Below are positions 43,277 to 51,337 of a stretch of 64,000 nt of DNA, piece after piece. The DNA is from Comamonas resistens (lineage in GTDB: Bacteria > Pseudomonadota > Gammaproteobacteria > Burkholderiales > Burkholderiaceae_C): positions 1,674,001 through 1,738,000 of the forward strand of contig NZ_CP125947.1 of NCBI RefSeq assembly GCF_030064165.1, read 5' to 3'. The number at the start of each line of letters is the position of its first letter. Position 1 is the first letter of the stretch. Under the pieces are notes generated by a model, which saw nothing but the letters and a program-made list of their open reading frames with translations, had not been told where the DNA came from and made no database searches. A program made the position numbers and the translations under genes.

Positions 43277-43373
43277 CGCCTATAAAGGTGGCGCATGGAA
43301 AGCCATGCAAGAGCTGCGCCGCCGATTGAACGAAGGCTTTGAGGAACAGCAGCGTTTTTTAAATGGGCTATAG
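43149..43373 (+). CDS. Small basic protein overlapping the previous gene
   Basis: A 74-residue protein in another phase overlapping the end of the previous gene by 128 bases. It reads NKSNGWTQERRAQQAARIRQ and STGPKTVEGKAKVARNAYKG. The 'TGP(K/R)T.EGKA' segment recurs in many mobile-element proteins, so this frame is likely genuine even though it overlaps. It has no strong ribosome binding site beyond GAAGGAATTG some 8-15 bases before the ATG. Function unknown; a DNA-binding protein is plausible. Confidence 0.6.
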   Translation: MNKSNGWTQERRAQQAARIRQQKPWLQSTGPKTVEGKAKVARNAYKGGAWKAMQELRRRLNEGFEEQQRFLNGL

Positions 43374-43496
43374 GGCAGTTGAGCCAAGTAAGAGTCTTGG
43401 AGCCCATTTTTGTCTGCGTGAAATGAGGTGGAAATATTGCCGTTAATGGATTGGCATAATCAGTTACAAAATTAGCAGGTGGCCCGGAGAGACGCA

Positions 43497-46079
43497 TTGG
43501 ATAAAAAGCAGCTCAGCGAAGCAGATATTCGCTCAAAGTTTATTGACCCAGCCATCCTCAAAGCGGGCTGGAGTGAAGCAAACCAGATTTACCGCGAATA
43601 CGCCATCACCAATGGTCGCATTGTGGTGCGTGGGCAAAGAGCACAGCGCAATATGCAGACAGCTTTGCGAGCGGACTACTTGCTGTGCTGGCAGTATGGC
43701 CAGCCTCTGGCAGTGGTGGAGGCCAAGGACAACAATCACACCGTAGGCGCGGGCTTGCAGCAGGCCACTGACTACGCCGAGCGCATGGGCGTGCCATTTG
43801 CGTTTTCCAGCAATGGTGATGGCTTTGTGTTCCGTGACGCCACCTTGGCCGATGGCGTGCTGACTCAAGAGATTGGCCTCGATAAATTTCCCAGCCCCGA
43901 GGATTTATGGGATCGCTACTGCGCTTGGAAGCAATGGACACCCGAGCAAAAGCAGGTCAACGCCTTTGCCTACCATCAGGGCGACAACGGTCGTGTGCCA
44001 CGCTACTACCAGCTGCATGCCATCAACCGCACACTAGAAGCCGTGGCCGCAGGACAAAACCGCGTGCTGCTGGTCATGGCCACGGGTACAGGCAAAACCT
44101 ACACGGCTTTCCAGATCATCTGGCGCTTGCTTAAAAGCGGTGCAAAAAAGCGTGTCTTGTTTCTGGCAGATCGCAACATCCTGGTCGATCAAACCATGGT
44201 GGGGGATTTCAAACCCTTCAAGGGCGGCATGGCCAAGCTCAGTCCCAATGCCAAGGGAATTGAGCGCGTGGATGCACAGGGCGTTAAAACCGTAGAAGAG
44301 CTGGAGCTGGCTGTCACCAAGGGCAAGAAAAGCACCGGTGGCAAGCAAGTCAACAAAGCCTATGAGGTGTACTTGGGGCTGTACCAGGCCGTCACTGGCA
44401 AGAACGGTGCAGACGACGTTTACAAGCAGTTCAGCCCTGACTTCTTTGACCTCATCATCATTGACGAATGCCACCGTGGCAGCGCCAATGAAGACTCGGC
44501 TTGGCGCGAAATTCTGGACTACTTCAGCAACGCCACGCAGGTGGGGCTGACGGCCACGCCCAAAGAAACGGAAGACGCCTCCAACATTCACTACTTTGGT
44601 GAGCCCGTCTACACCTACACCCTCAAGCAAGGCATTGAAGACGGCTTTCTGGCTCCGTACAAAGTCGTGCGTGTCGATCTGGACCGCGATACCTTTGGTT
44701 GGCGCCCTCCTAAGGGCATGCTCGACGATAACGGCCACCTCATTGAGGACCGCATCTACAACGCTGCGGACATGAACCGAAACTTGGTGCTGGGCCTGCG
44801 CGACCGCGTGGTGGCAGACAAGATCACCCAGTACCTCAAAGGCACGGACCGCAATGCCAAAACCATTGTGTTCTGCGAAGACGTAGACCACGCTCAGCGC
44901 ATGACTGCCGCGCTGGCAGAGGCCAACAAAGACATCTGTGCCACCCGCCACAAATATGTGATGCAAATCACCGGCGACAACGAAGTAGGCAAGCGTGAGC
45001 TGGACAACTTCATTGACCCTGACAGCGCAGACCCCGTCATCGCCGTCACCAGCAAGCTCATGAGCACGGGGGTAGACGCCCAAACCTGCAAGCTCGTGGT
45101 GCTGGACCAGAACATCAAGTCCATGACGCTGTTCAAGCAAATCATCGGGCGCGGCACGCGCTTGAATGAGGAGCATGGCAAGCAGTTCTTCACCATTCTT
45201 GACTTCAAGCGTGCCACCGAGCTGTTTGCCGACAAAGACTTTGATGGCGAACCTGTGCAAATCTACAAGCCAACAGGTGATGACGATGTGGTGCCACCAC
45301 CACCTGCGGATGACGAAAGCGTTGTGCCTGATGGCGACAACGGCTTGCCAGACACGGGTGGTGAAGGCCAAGGCGGCAAAACCAAAGACCCGGCTGGCGT
45401 CTATGGCGACGGAGCTGGCGAAAACGGGAGCGAAAACACGGGTGGAGGAGGCGGCACAGACAAGCCGCGTAAATACGAGATTGGTGGTCGCGTTACTGTG
45501 AGCATTGCCCGAGAGCGCATCCAGTACCTCGACGCCAACGGCAAGCTGGTGACGGAGAGTTTGCGTGACTTCACCCGTATCAATCTGGCCAAAAAATACG
45601 ACTCGCTGGATGCTTTTTTGCAAGCCTGGACGGGTGCAGACCGCAAAGAAGCGCTCGTGCAAGAGCTGCAACACCACGGCGTGCTGCTCGATGTGCTGGC
45701 TGAAGAGCTGGCGCTGGAAAAAGGCGAGGGCACAACGCTGGCTGAGGCTGATCCATTCGATGTACTGCTGCATGTGGCCTATGACCAGCCCATCCTCACG
45801 CGCAGCGAACGTGCCCGCCGCGCCAAGCAAAAACTGGCCGACGATGGTGTTTATGCAAAGTACGGCAACACAGCCCGCAAAGTTTTAGAAGCCTTGATCG
45901 ACAAATACGCCGACGAAGGCATCTTTGCCATTGAAAATACCGACATCCTGAAGGTACAACCCTTCACCCAGATGGGCAGCAACGTAGAGCTGATGAAAAG
46001 CTTTGGAGGCAGCAGGCAGGACTACCAGGCTGCCATGACCCAACTAGCCCAAGCCATCTACCAGCCACCGGCTGCATAA
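43497..46079 (+). CDS. hsdR: Type I restriction HsdR, EcoEI-type
   Basis: A protein of about 860 residues. The N-terminus is an EcoEI-type nuclease: LRADYLLCWQYGQPLAVVEAK (about 60-80) holds D…ExK. SF2 motifs are ATGTGKTY, IIIDECHRGS (DECH), TATPKE, and GRGTRLNEEHGK. A Gly/Asp-rich linker (about 600-660) separates the motor from the EcoEI_R_C domain. Two starts are possible: GTG at 43479 and TTG at 43497. I prefer TTG because GGAG (43486-43489) lies 7 bases before it. The type differs from the R subunit of the first island, so the two systems are independent. A terminator-like hairpin follows. Confidence 0.92.
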   Translation: MDKKQLSEADIRSKFIDPAILKAGWSEANQIYREYAITNGRIVVRGQRAQRNMQTALRADYLLCWQYGQPLAVVEAKDNNHTVGAGLQQATDYAERMGVPFAFSSNGDGFVFRDATLADGVLTQEIGLDKFPSPEDLWDRYCAWKQWTPEQKQVNAFAYHQGDNGRVPRYYQLHAINRTLEAVAAGQNRVLLVMATGTGKTYTAFQIIWRLLKSGAKKRVLFLADRNILVDQTMVGDFKPFKGGMAKLSPNAKGIERVDAQGVKTVEELELAVTKGKKSTGGKQVNKAYEVYLGLYQAVTGKNGADDVYKQFSPDFFDLIIIDECHRGSANEDSAWREILDYFSNATQVGLTATPKETEDASNIHYFGEPVYTYTLKQGIEDGFLAPYKVVRVDLDRDTFGWRPPKGMLDDNGHLIEDRIYNAADMNRNLVLGLRDRVVADKITQYLKGTDRNAKTIVFCEDVDHAQRMTAALAEANKDICATRHKYVMQITGDNEVGKRELDNFIDPDSADPVIAVTSKLMSTGVDAQTCKLVVLDQNIKSMTLFKQIIGRGTRLNEEHGKQFFTILDFKRATELFADKDFDGEPVQIYKPTGDDDVVPPPPADDESVVPDGDNGLPDTGGEGQGGKTKDPAGVYGDGAGENGSENTGGGGGTDKPRKYEIGGRVTVSIARERIQYLDANGKLVTESLRDFTRINLAKKYDSLDAFLQAWTGADRKEALVQELQHHGVLLDVLAEELALEKGEGTTLAEADPFDVLLHVAYDQPILTRSERARRAKQKLADDGVYAKYGNTARKVLEALIDKYADEGIFAIENTDILKVQPFTQMGSNVELMKSFGGSRQDYQAAMTQLAQAIYQPPAA

Positions 46080-46095
46080 ACAGGTAAACCCTCGC

Positions 46096-46134
46096 TGCCA
46101 GTGCTTGCCATGCAAGTGCTGGCATGGTTTTTTT
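46096..46134 (+). terminator. Terminator-like hairpin after hsdR
   Basis: TGCCAGTGCTTGC (46096-46108) pairs with GCAAGTGCTGGCA (46112-46124) except for two internal mismatches, with a 3-base loop, then TGG and seven Ts (46128-46134). It suggests that the genes downstream (hypothetical, hsdM, hsdS) have their own promoter, and it excludes the upstream in-frame ATG at 46101 as a start of the next gene. Confidence 0.65.
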
Positions 46135-46142
46135 GCGAAACA

Positions 46143-46781
46143 ATGTCTCACCTCGTCGACCAAGAAGCAGCATTGCACTTCATCCACCACTACCAGCGCT
46201 TGCTGGTTGAGGTGGCGGCGCACCCTACTTTCCCCAAGCCTCAGGCGGCGAAAGTGGAATGCCTTGAGCTGCTGACGCAGGCTCGTGGCTGGATGCTGGC
46301 CCACCCCCATGTGTTGTCAGATGCGCAGGCTGCACTGCGCAAAGCCAAAAAGCCCTTGCCGGATGACGTAGAGCAAGCCGTGCGCAGCATGCGTGCGGGG
46401 CGCTGGGTATATTTGCGCGACACCGCGCACTACAGCATCTTGCTGCCTGTCATGGCACATGAACGTGCCGAGGCTTATGCCGTCAAGTCCCTGACCACGC
46501 GCCTGCGCGATATGACGGGCAGTAGCGGTCTGGTGCTGCAGACAGCCCTGATGAACTACGCGGGCGGCATTACCACCGATGGGCTGGTGGGCACGGTGGC
46601 CTATCTTGGCCCCGGCTACCGCGATAGCTATGGTGACTATGTGGCGCAGGCGCGCCTGCAAGGCCAGTTTTACCAAAAGCAACTACCGGCCTTGCCAGTC
46701 ACGGCTGAGCAAAAGCAGGCGGTTAAAAACAATCCTGCAGCGCCTCGTAAAACCGCCCAGAAAGCCATTTCCAAAATCTAA
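46143..46781 (+). CDS. Hypothetical protein inserted between hsdR and hsdM
   Basis: A 212-residue protein of unknown function, starting at 46143 (MSHLVDQEAALHF). It is rich in His/Leu helices at the N-terminus and has HYSILLPVMAHERAEAYAVKSL in the middle. The C-terminus is a basic, Ala-rich tail (AAPRKTAQKAISK). The basic tail could bind DNA or RNA. It is not part of the standard hsd set. No family recognised. Confidence 0.6.
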   Translation: MSHLVDQEAALHFIHHYQRLLVEVAAHPTFPKPQAAKVECLELLTQARGWMLAHPHVLSDAQAALRKAKKPLPDDVEQAVRSMRAGRWVYLRDTAHYSILLPVMAHERAEAYAVKSLTTRLRDMTGSSGLVLQTALMNYAGGITTDGLVGTVAYLGPGYRDSYGDYVAQARLQGQFYQKQLPALPVTAEQKQAVKNNPAAPRKTAQKAISKI

Positions 46782-46787
46782 AACGAT

Positions 46788-46822
46788 AGCGGTAAGCGAT
46801 GAATTAATCTGCGCTTACCGCT
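46788..46822 (+). promoter_or_regulatory. 11-bp palindrome upstream of hsdM
   Basis: A perfect 11-bp inverted repeat, AGCGGTAAGCG (46788-46798) and CGCTTACCGCT (46812-46822), has a 13-base centre and lies 30 bases before the hsdM ATG. It is followed by GTTTTG. It may be a weak terminator for the preceding gene or an operator controlling hsdM/hsdS expression. Confidence 0.5.
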
Positions 46823-46851
46823 GTTTTGAGTCCTATTCTTTGAGTTCCCGA

Positions 46852-48351
46852 ATGTCCAACCTCTCCAGCTCCATCAAATCCATCCAAGACATCATGCGCC
46901 AAGACAGCGGCGTCGATGGTGATGCCCAGCGCCTGTCCCAGCTCACCTGGCTGCTGTTTTTGAAAGTGTTTGACGCGCTGGAAGAAGAGCTGGAATTCAC
47001 CCAAGACAACTACCAAAGCCCCATCCCCACCGGCATGCGCTGGCGCGACTGGGCGGCTGATGGAGAGGGCATCACCGGCGAAGCCTTGATTGACTTTGTC
47101 GACAACCAGCTCATCCCCACCTTGGCCAGCCTGCCCGGCAGCATCGAGCACAACCCGCGCGCCTATGTGCTGCGCAGCGTGTTCGATGACACCTACAACT
47201 ACATGAAAAGCGGCCACCTGCTGCGCCAGGTCATCAACAAGCTGGCCGTGATTGACTTCAACCGCCAGGCAGAGCGCCACCAGTTCAACGACCTGTACGA
47301 AAAGCTGCTCAAAGACCTGCAAGCCGCAGGCAACGCGGGCGAGTTCTACACGCCCCGCGCCGTCACGCAGTTCATGACGGACATCATCAACCCCCAGCTG
47401 GGCGAAGTGGTCATGGACCCCGCCACCGGCACCGGCGGCTTTTTGGTCTGCGCCATTGAGCACCTGCGCCTGCAAGCCCAAACGCCCGAGCAGCAAGCCC
47501 TGCTGCAAACCGCCGTGCGCGGCGTTGAGAAAAAGCCGCTGCCCCATAGCCTGTGCGTGACCAACCTCATGCTGCACGGCATTGAGGTGCCCAGCCAAAT
47601 CAAAAACGACAACACCTTAAGCCGCCCGCTGCGCGACTACACCAAGGCAGATCAAGTCGACATCATCCTCACCAACCCGCCCTTTGGCGGCACGGAAGAG
47701 CCGGGCATTGAAGACGGTTTTCCGGCTGACCTGCGCAGCCGCGAGACGGCAGATTTGTTCATGATCCTCATCATGAAGCTGCTCAAAGATGGTGGCCGCG
47801 CCGCCGTGGTGCTGCCTGATGGCTTTTTGTTTGGCGAAGGCAGCAAAAGCCGCATCAAAGAAAAGCTGCTCACCGAGTGCAATCTGCACACCATCGTGCG
47901 CCTGCCCAATGGCGTGTTCAACCCCTACACCGGCATCAAAACCAACATCTTGTTCTTCACCAAGGGCCAGCCCACGCAAGAGGTTTGGTACTACGAGCAC
48001 CCCTACCCCGTGGGCGTGAAGAACTACAACAAAACCAAGCCCATCCACATCAAAGAGTTTGATGCCGAGAAGGCTTGGTGGGGCAGCGCCGCAGACGGCT
48101 ACGCCAGCCGCGAGCAGACTGAGCAAGCGTGGAAAGTCAGCATCGACCAGCTGCGCGCCGCCAACTGGAACCTTGACCAGAAAAACCCCCATGTGGGCGA
48201 ACAGGTGAGCCATGACCCCGACGAGCTGCTGGCGCAATACCAGCAACTGCAAGCCGATGCACAAGCGCTGCGCAATGAGCTGCAAGCCATGCTGGCCCAG
48301 TCGCTGGCGGGCGGTGCCCATGTTGCAGATGCTGCGGCATTGAAGAATTAA
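46852..48351 (+). CDS. hsdM: Type I DNA methyltransferase HsdM
   Basis: A 499-residue methylase subunit. The start at 46852 (MSNLSSSIKSIQDIMRQDSG) is the usual HsdM_N start. An in-frame upstream extension to 46579 overlaps another gene and is rejected. Motif I is DPATGTGGF (about 200-208) and motif IV is NPPFGG (about 276-281), both intact. GEFYTPRAVTQFM precedes motif I. N6-adenine methylation protects self DNA at the site chosen by the following HsdS. Its sequence class differs from both HsdM proteins of the first island. Confidence 0.95.
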   Translation: MSNLSSSIKSIQDIMRQDSGVDGDAQRLSQLTWLLFLKVFDALEEELEFTQDNYQSPIPTGMRWRDWAADGEGITGEALIDFVDNQLIPTLASLPGSIEHNPRAYVLRSVFDDTYNYMKSGHLLRQVINKLAVIDFNRQAERHQFNDLYEKLLKDLQAAGNAGEFYTPRAVTQFMTDIINPQLGEVVMDPATGTGGFLVCAIEHLRLQAQTPEQQALLQTAVRGVEKKPLPHSLCVTNLMLHGIEVPSQIKNDNTLSRPLRDYTKADQVDIILTNPPFGGTEEPGIEDGFPADLRSRETADLFMILIMKLLKDGGRAAVVLPDGFLFGEGSKSRIKEKLLTECNLHTIVRLPNGVFNPYTGIKTNILFFTKGQPTQEVWYYEHPYPVGVKNYNKTKPIHIKEFDAEKAWWGSAADGYASREQTEQAWKVSIDQLRAANWNLDQKNPHVGEQVSHDPDELLAQYQQLQADAQALRNELQAMLAQSLAGGAHVADAAALKN

Positions 48352-48393
48352 TAGCGGCTAGCGCTTGATAGATAAGGATTTCAGGTTCAAACC

Positions 48394-50139
48394 ATGCTGA
48401 AAACAAGCACTGACCAGCGCAAGCTGCTACCAAATTTTGAACAACTATTCGCCACCACCGCCCAGGCCCCCGGCGGCGTGGCGCGTCTGCGTGAGTTGAT
48501 TTTGACGCTGGCGGTGCAAGGCAAATTGGTGCCGCAAGACCCCAGCGACGAACCGGCCAGTGAGCTGCTGAAAAAGATTCGGGCAGAAAAAGACCGCTTG
48601 ATTGCAGAAGGAAAAATCAAAAAGGACAAGCCACTGGCGGTAATTGCGGAAGAGGAAAAGCCGTTTGAGTTGCCGGTGGGGTGGGAATGGGTGCGACTTG
48701 GTGCCTTGACGGAACTTATTACCAGTGGTTCTCGTGATTGGGCTGAGTATTACTCAGATTTTGGGCCAATATTTTTACGTATGGGTAATCTCTCAAAGGG
48801 TAGTTACCGGTTACGCCTCTCCAGTCTGCAGCATGTGATTCCACCAAAGGGTGGAGAGGGTAGTCGTACCAGTCTTATAGAAAATGACCTGCTCTTATCA
48901 ATTACTGGTGATGTGGGAATGCTTGGGTTGATACCGAAGAATTTTGGTGAAGCCTATATAAATCAACATACTTGCTTGATTCGTTGGATGGAAATTCTTA
49001 GAAATGAGTTTTTTCCAATGCAAATGCTCTCCAATGCTATTCAAGACCAGTTAAATGCTCCTCAGCGTGGAGTTAAAAACAGCTTTCGATTAAGTGATGT
49101 ATCCGGGGTCATACTTGCACTTCCCCCCCTTGCAGAACAATCCCGCATCGTTGCCCGCGTCGAAGCACTGATGCGCCTGTGCGATGCGCTGGAGGAAAAA
49201 GGCCGCCTGGAACACACCCAGCACCAGCAACTGCTGCAAGCCATGCTGGACAGCCTGACCCAAACCACCGATGCACGCGATTTGGCACGCCACTGGCAGC
49301 GGCTGGCGCAGCACTTTGACCTGCTCATCGACCGCCCCGAAGCCGTGGACGCGCTGGAGCAAACCATTCTGCAACTGGCCGTGCGCGGCCTCCTGGTGCC
49401 GCAAGACCCCAGCGATGAACCTGCGAGTGAATTGCTCAAAAAGATTCGGGCGGAAAAAGACAGGTTAATTGCAGAGGGGAAGATTAAGAAAGATAAACCG
49501 CTTCCTGCGATTGGGGAGAATGAAAAGCCGTTTGAATTGCCCGATGGGTGGAATTGGACTCGGGTTTCTGAAATATGCTCTATTGTCACAGATGGTGAAC
49601 ATGCAACACCCCAGAGAATTGAGGATCCATCACAAGTTCCATTAGTTACCGCTAAAAATGTGCGCAGTGAGTTTATGGACTACTCAGTGACTGACTATGT
49701 TCCGAGAAATGTTGCCGAGCAATGTTGGAAACGCTGCAAACCAGAACTTGGCGATGTATTAATGGTCTCCGTTGGTGCAACGACAGGGCGGCTCTGTGTT
49801 TTGCGCGAAGAAGTTGATATGGTTCTGGTTCGTAGCGTTACGTTATTACGGGCGGTTAAATTAGGCATTGATATTTCATATTTCGCCCTGAATTTAATGT
49901 CGTGTGATACACAGAGAGAAATATGGGGAAGTGTTAAGCAAAGTGCTCAGCCATGCTTGTATTTGGCAAAGTCAGCAGCTTTGAAAATTGCACTCCCCCC
50001 CCTCGCCGAACAATCCCGCATCGTCGCCCGCGTCACCGAGCTGCGCGCCCTGTGCCAGCAGTTGCGCGAAAAGCTGGCCCAAGCGCGCCACACTCAAACC
50101 CAGTTGGCGCAGGCGTGGGTAGAGCAAGCGGCAGCGTAA
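48394..50139 (+). CDS. hsdS: Type I specificity subunit HsdS with duplicated conserved segments
   Basis: A 581-residue HsdS, longer than usual. Conserved helical segments LVPQDPSDEPASELLKKIR (about 44-62 and 333-351) and LPPLAEQSRIVARV (about 244-257 and 532-545) appear twice and flank the two variable target domains (about 85-240 and 375-530). The latter coding segments (about 48680-49110 and 49550-49990) are AT-rich against the GC-rich conserved parts. That is a clear mosaic pattern typical of TRD exchange. It sits 42 bases after hsdM. The recognised site is not predictable here. Confidence 0.93.
   Translation: MLKTSTDQRKLLPNFEQLFATTAQAPGGVARLRELILTLAVQGKLVPQDPSDEPASELLKKIRAEKDRLIAEGKIKKDKPLAVIAEEEKPFELPVGWEWVRLGALTELITSGSRDWAEYYSDFGPIFLRMGNLSKGSYRLRLSSLQHVIPPKGGEGSRTSLIENDLLLSITGDVGMLGLIPKNFGEAYINQHTCLIRWMEILRNEFFPMQMLSNAIQDQLNAPQRGVKNSFRLSDVSGVILALPPLAEQSRIVARVEALMRLCDALEEKGRLEHTQHQQLLQAMLDSLTQTTDARDLARHWQRLAQHFDLLIDRPEAVDALEQTILQLAVRGLLVPQDPSDEPASELLKKIRAEKDRLIAEGKIKKDKPLPAIGENEKPFELPDGWNWTRVSEICSIVTDGEHATPQRIEDPSQVPLVTAKNVRSEFMDYSVTDYVPRNVAEQCWKRCKPELGDVLMVSVGATTGRLCVLREEVDMVLVRSVTLLRAVKLGIDISYFALNLMSCDTQREIWGSVKQSAQPCLYLAKSAALKIALPPLAEQSRIVARVTELRALCQQLREKLAQARHTQTQLAQAWVEQAAA
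48510..49545 (+). repeat. Long direct repeat inside hsdS (two conserved segments)
   Basis: The DNA from about 48510-48680 is repeated with some changes at about 49375-49545. An exact 20-base block (GTGCCGCAAGACCCCAGCGA) is at 48529-48548 and 49396-49415. A second conserved pair codes for LPPLAEQSRIVARV (about 49123-49164 and 49990-50031). Such repeats allow recombination that replaces or removes a recognition domain. Confidence 0.8.
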
Positions 50140-50149
50140 GAGAGCAGGC

Positions 50150-51154
50150 ATGGCAGGCTACGCCAAACCTTGGACCAGTTATGCCGACCAGTTGCAGCTA
50201 TTGCAGCAGCGCGGCATGCAGGTGTCTGACCCCGCCAAGGCGCTGGAGTATCTGGAGCGCATTGGCTACTACCGCCTCTCAGGCTATTGGCACGACATGC
50301 GCCAGTGGCAGCGCGATGCAGCAGGCCAGCGCGTGGTGCTGGACCAGTTCAAGCCGGGCACCCAGTTTCAAGATGTGGTGGCGCTGTATGTGTTTGACAA
50401 GCGCTTGCGCCTGTTGGTGCTGGATGCGCTGGAGCGCATAGAAATTGCGCTGCGCGTGGACTTGTCGTACCGGTTGGGGCAAAAGGGTGCTTTTGCGTAC
50501 CAAGACGCGGCGAGCTTCAATGCCAATTTCACCCAGAAAAAGAAGCGTTCGGGCTTTACCGCCCATGAGGATTGGCTGAAGAAGCACAGCAGCTTGATTC
50601 AGCGCAGCAGCGAGAAGTTCATCCAGCACAACCGCAGCAAATATGGCTTGCCTTTGGCTATTTGGGTGGCTTGCGAGGTGTGGGACTTTGGGTGCATGTC
50701 GGTGCTGTTTTCTGGCTTGCCTGAGCCTGAGCAAAACGATATTGCCCAATCCTATGGGCTAGCTACCGACAGCGGTAGTGTGCTAGGCAGTTGGCTGCGC
50801 AGCTTGAACTACCTGCGCAACGTGTGCGCGCACCACAGTCGCTTGTGGAACCGCAACGTGGTGGACCAGCCCAAGCTGCCCAAGCAAGGCAGTGTTGCAG
50901 CTTTGGATGCATTTCACGGCGCAGCCTTTTTAGTGGCCCGCCCGTTTGTGCTGCTGTGTATTTGCCAGCACTTGATGCGGCAAATCAATCCACTTTCTAC
51001 CTGGAGCCAGCGGGTGCAAGCACTGCTGCATGATTTTCCGCAGCTCAGTCACGTAGGGCTGACACTGCAAGGCATGGGAATGCAAGCGCAGTGGCTGCAA
51101 GCTTCCAACGAGGCAAATGCCCCGTACTGGACAACCCTTGTTGCCCAAGCATAG
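50150..51154 (+). CDS. Abi_2 family abortive infection protein (AbiD/AbiF-like)
   Basis: A 334-residue Abi_2 protein. The N-terminal motif ERIGYYRLSGYWHD (about 38-51) is characteristic. The middle DKRLRLLVLDALERIEIALRV and the C-terminal NYLRNVCAHHSRLWNR give the RN-x3-H/HEPN-like motif, which in related proteins is an RNA-cleaving site. It starts 10 bases after the hsdS stop (AGAGAGCAGGC leader) and so is linked to the R-M system. Likely an abortive infection toxin. No partner antitoxin is obvious. Confidence 0.85.
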   Translation: MAGYAKPWTSYADQLQLLQQRGMQVSDPAKALEYLERIGYYRLSGYWHDMRQWQRDAAGQRVVLDQFKPGTQFQDVVALYVFDKRLRLLVLDALERIEIALRVDLSYRLGQKGAFAYQDAASFNANFTQKKKRSGFTAHEDWLKKHSSLIQRSSEKFIQHNRSKYGLPLAIWVACEVWDFGCMSVLFSGLPEPEQNDIAQSYGLATDSGSVLGSWLRSLNYLRNVCAHHSRLWNRNVVDQPKLPKQGSVAALDAFHGAAFLVARPFVLLCICQHLMRQINPLSTWSQRVQALLHDFPQLSHVGLTLQGMGMQAQWLQASNEANAPYWTTLVAQA

Positions 51155-51337
51155 GCAAAGAAAAACCCCCAGCAGCTAGTGCAAGCACATCACTGAAGGG
51201 GGCCGTGTTGAGACGAATTCTATCCAAATTTGGACATTAAGGCGCAAAAAATGTTTGGCTGCTGTGGTCTGTAGAACGACTGATGGGCGCGGCAGCCAGC
51301 CTGATGAGAAAAGCGCAGAGGCGGAGTGAGAGGGGAT

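Noticed and set aside
44034..45830. Minus-strand open frame (598 aa) across the second hsdR
   Set aside because: Mirror frame of hsdR; the + strand has all helicase and nuclease motifs.
46579..46851. N-terminal extension of the second HsdM
   Set aside because: It overlaps the preceding gene and the palindrome, and the family start is at 46852.
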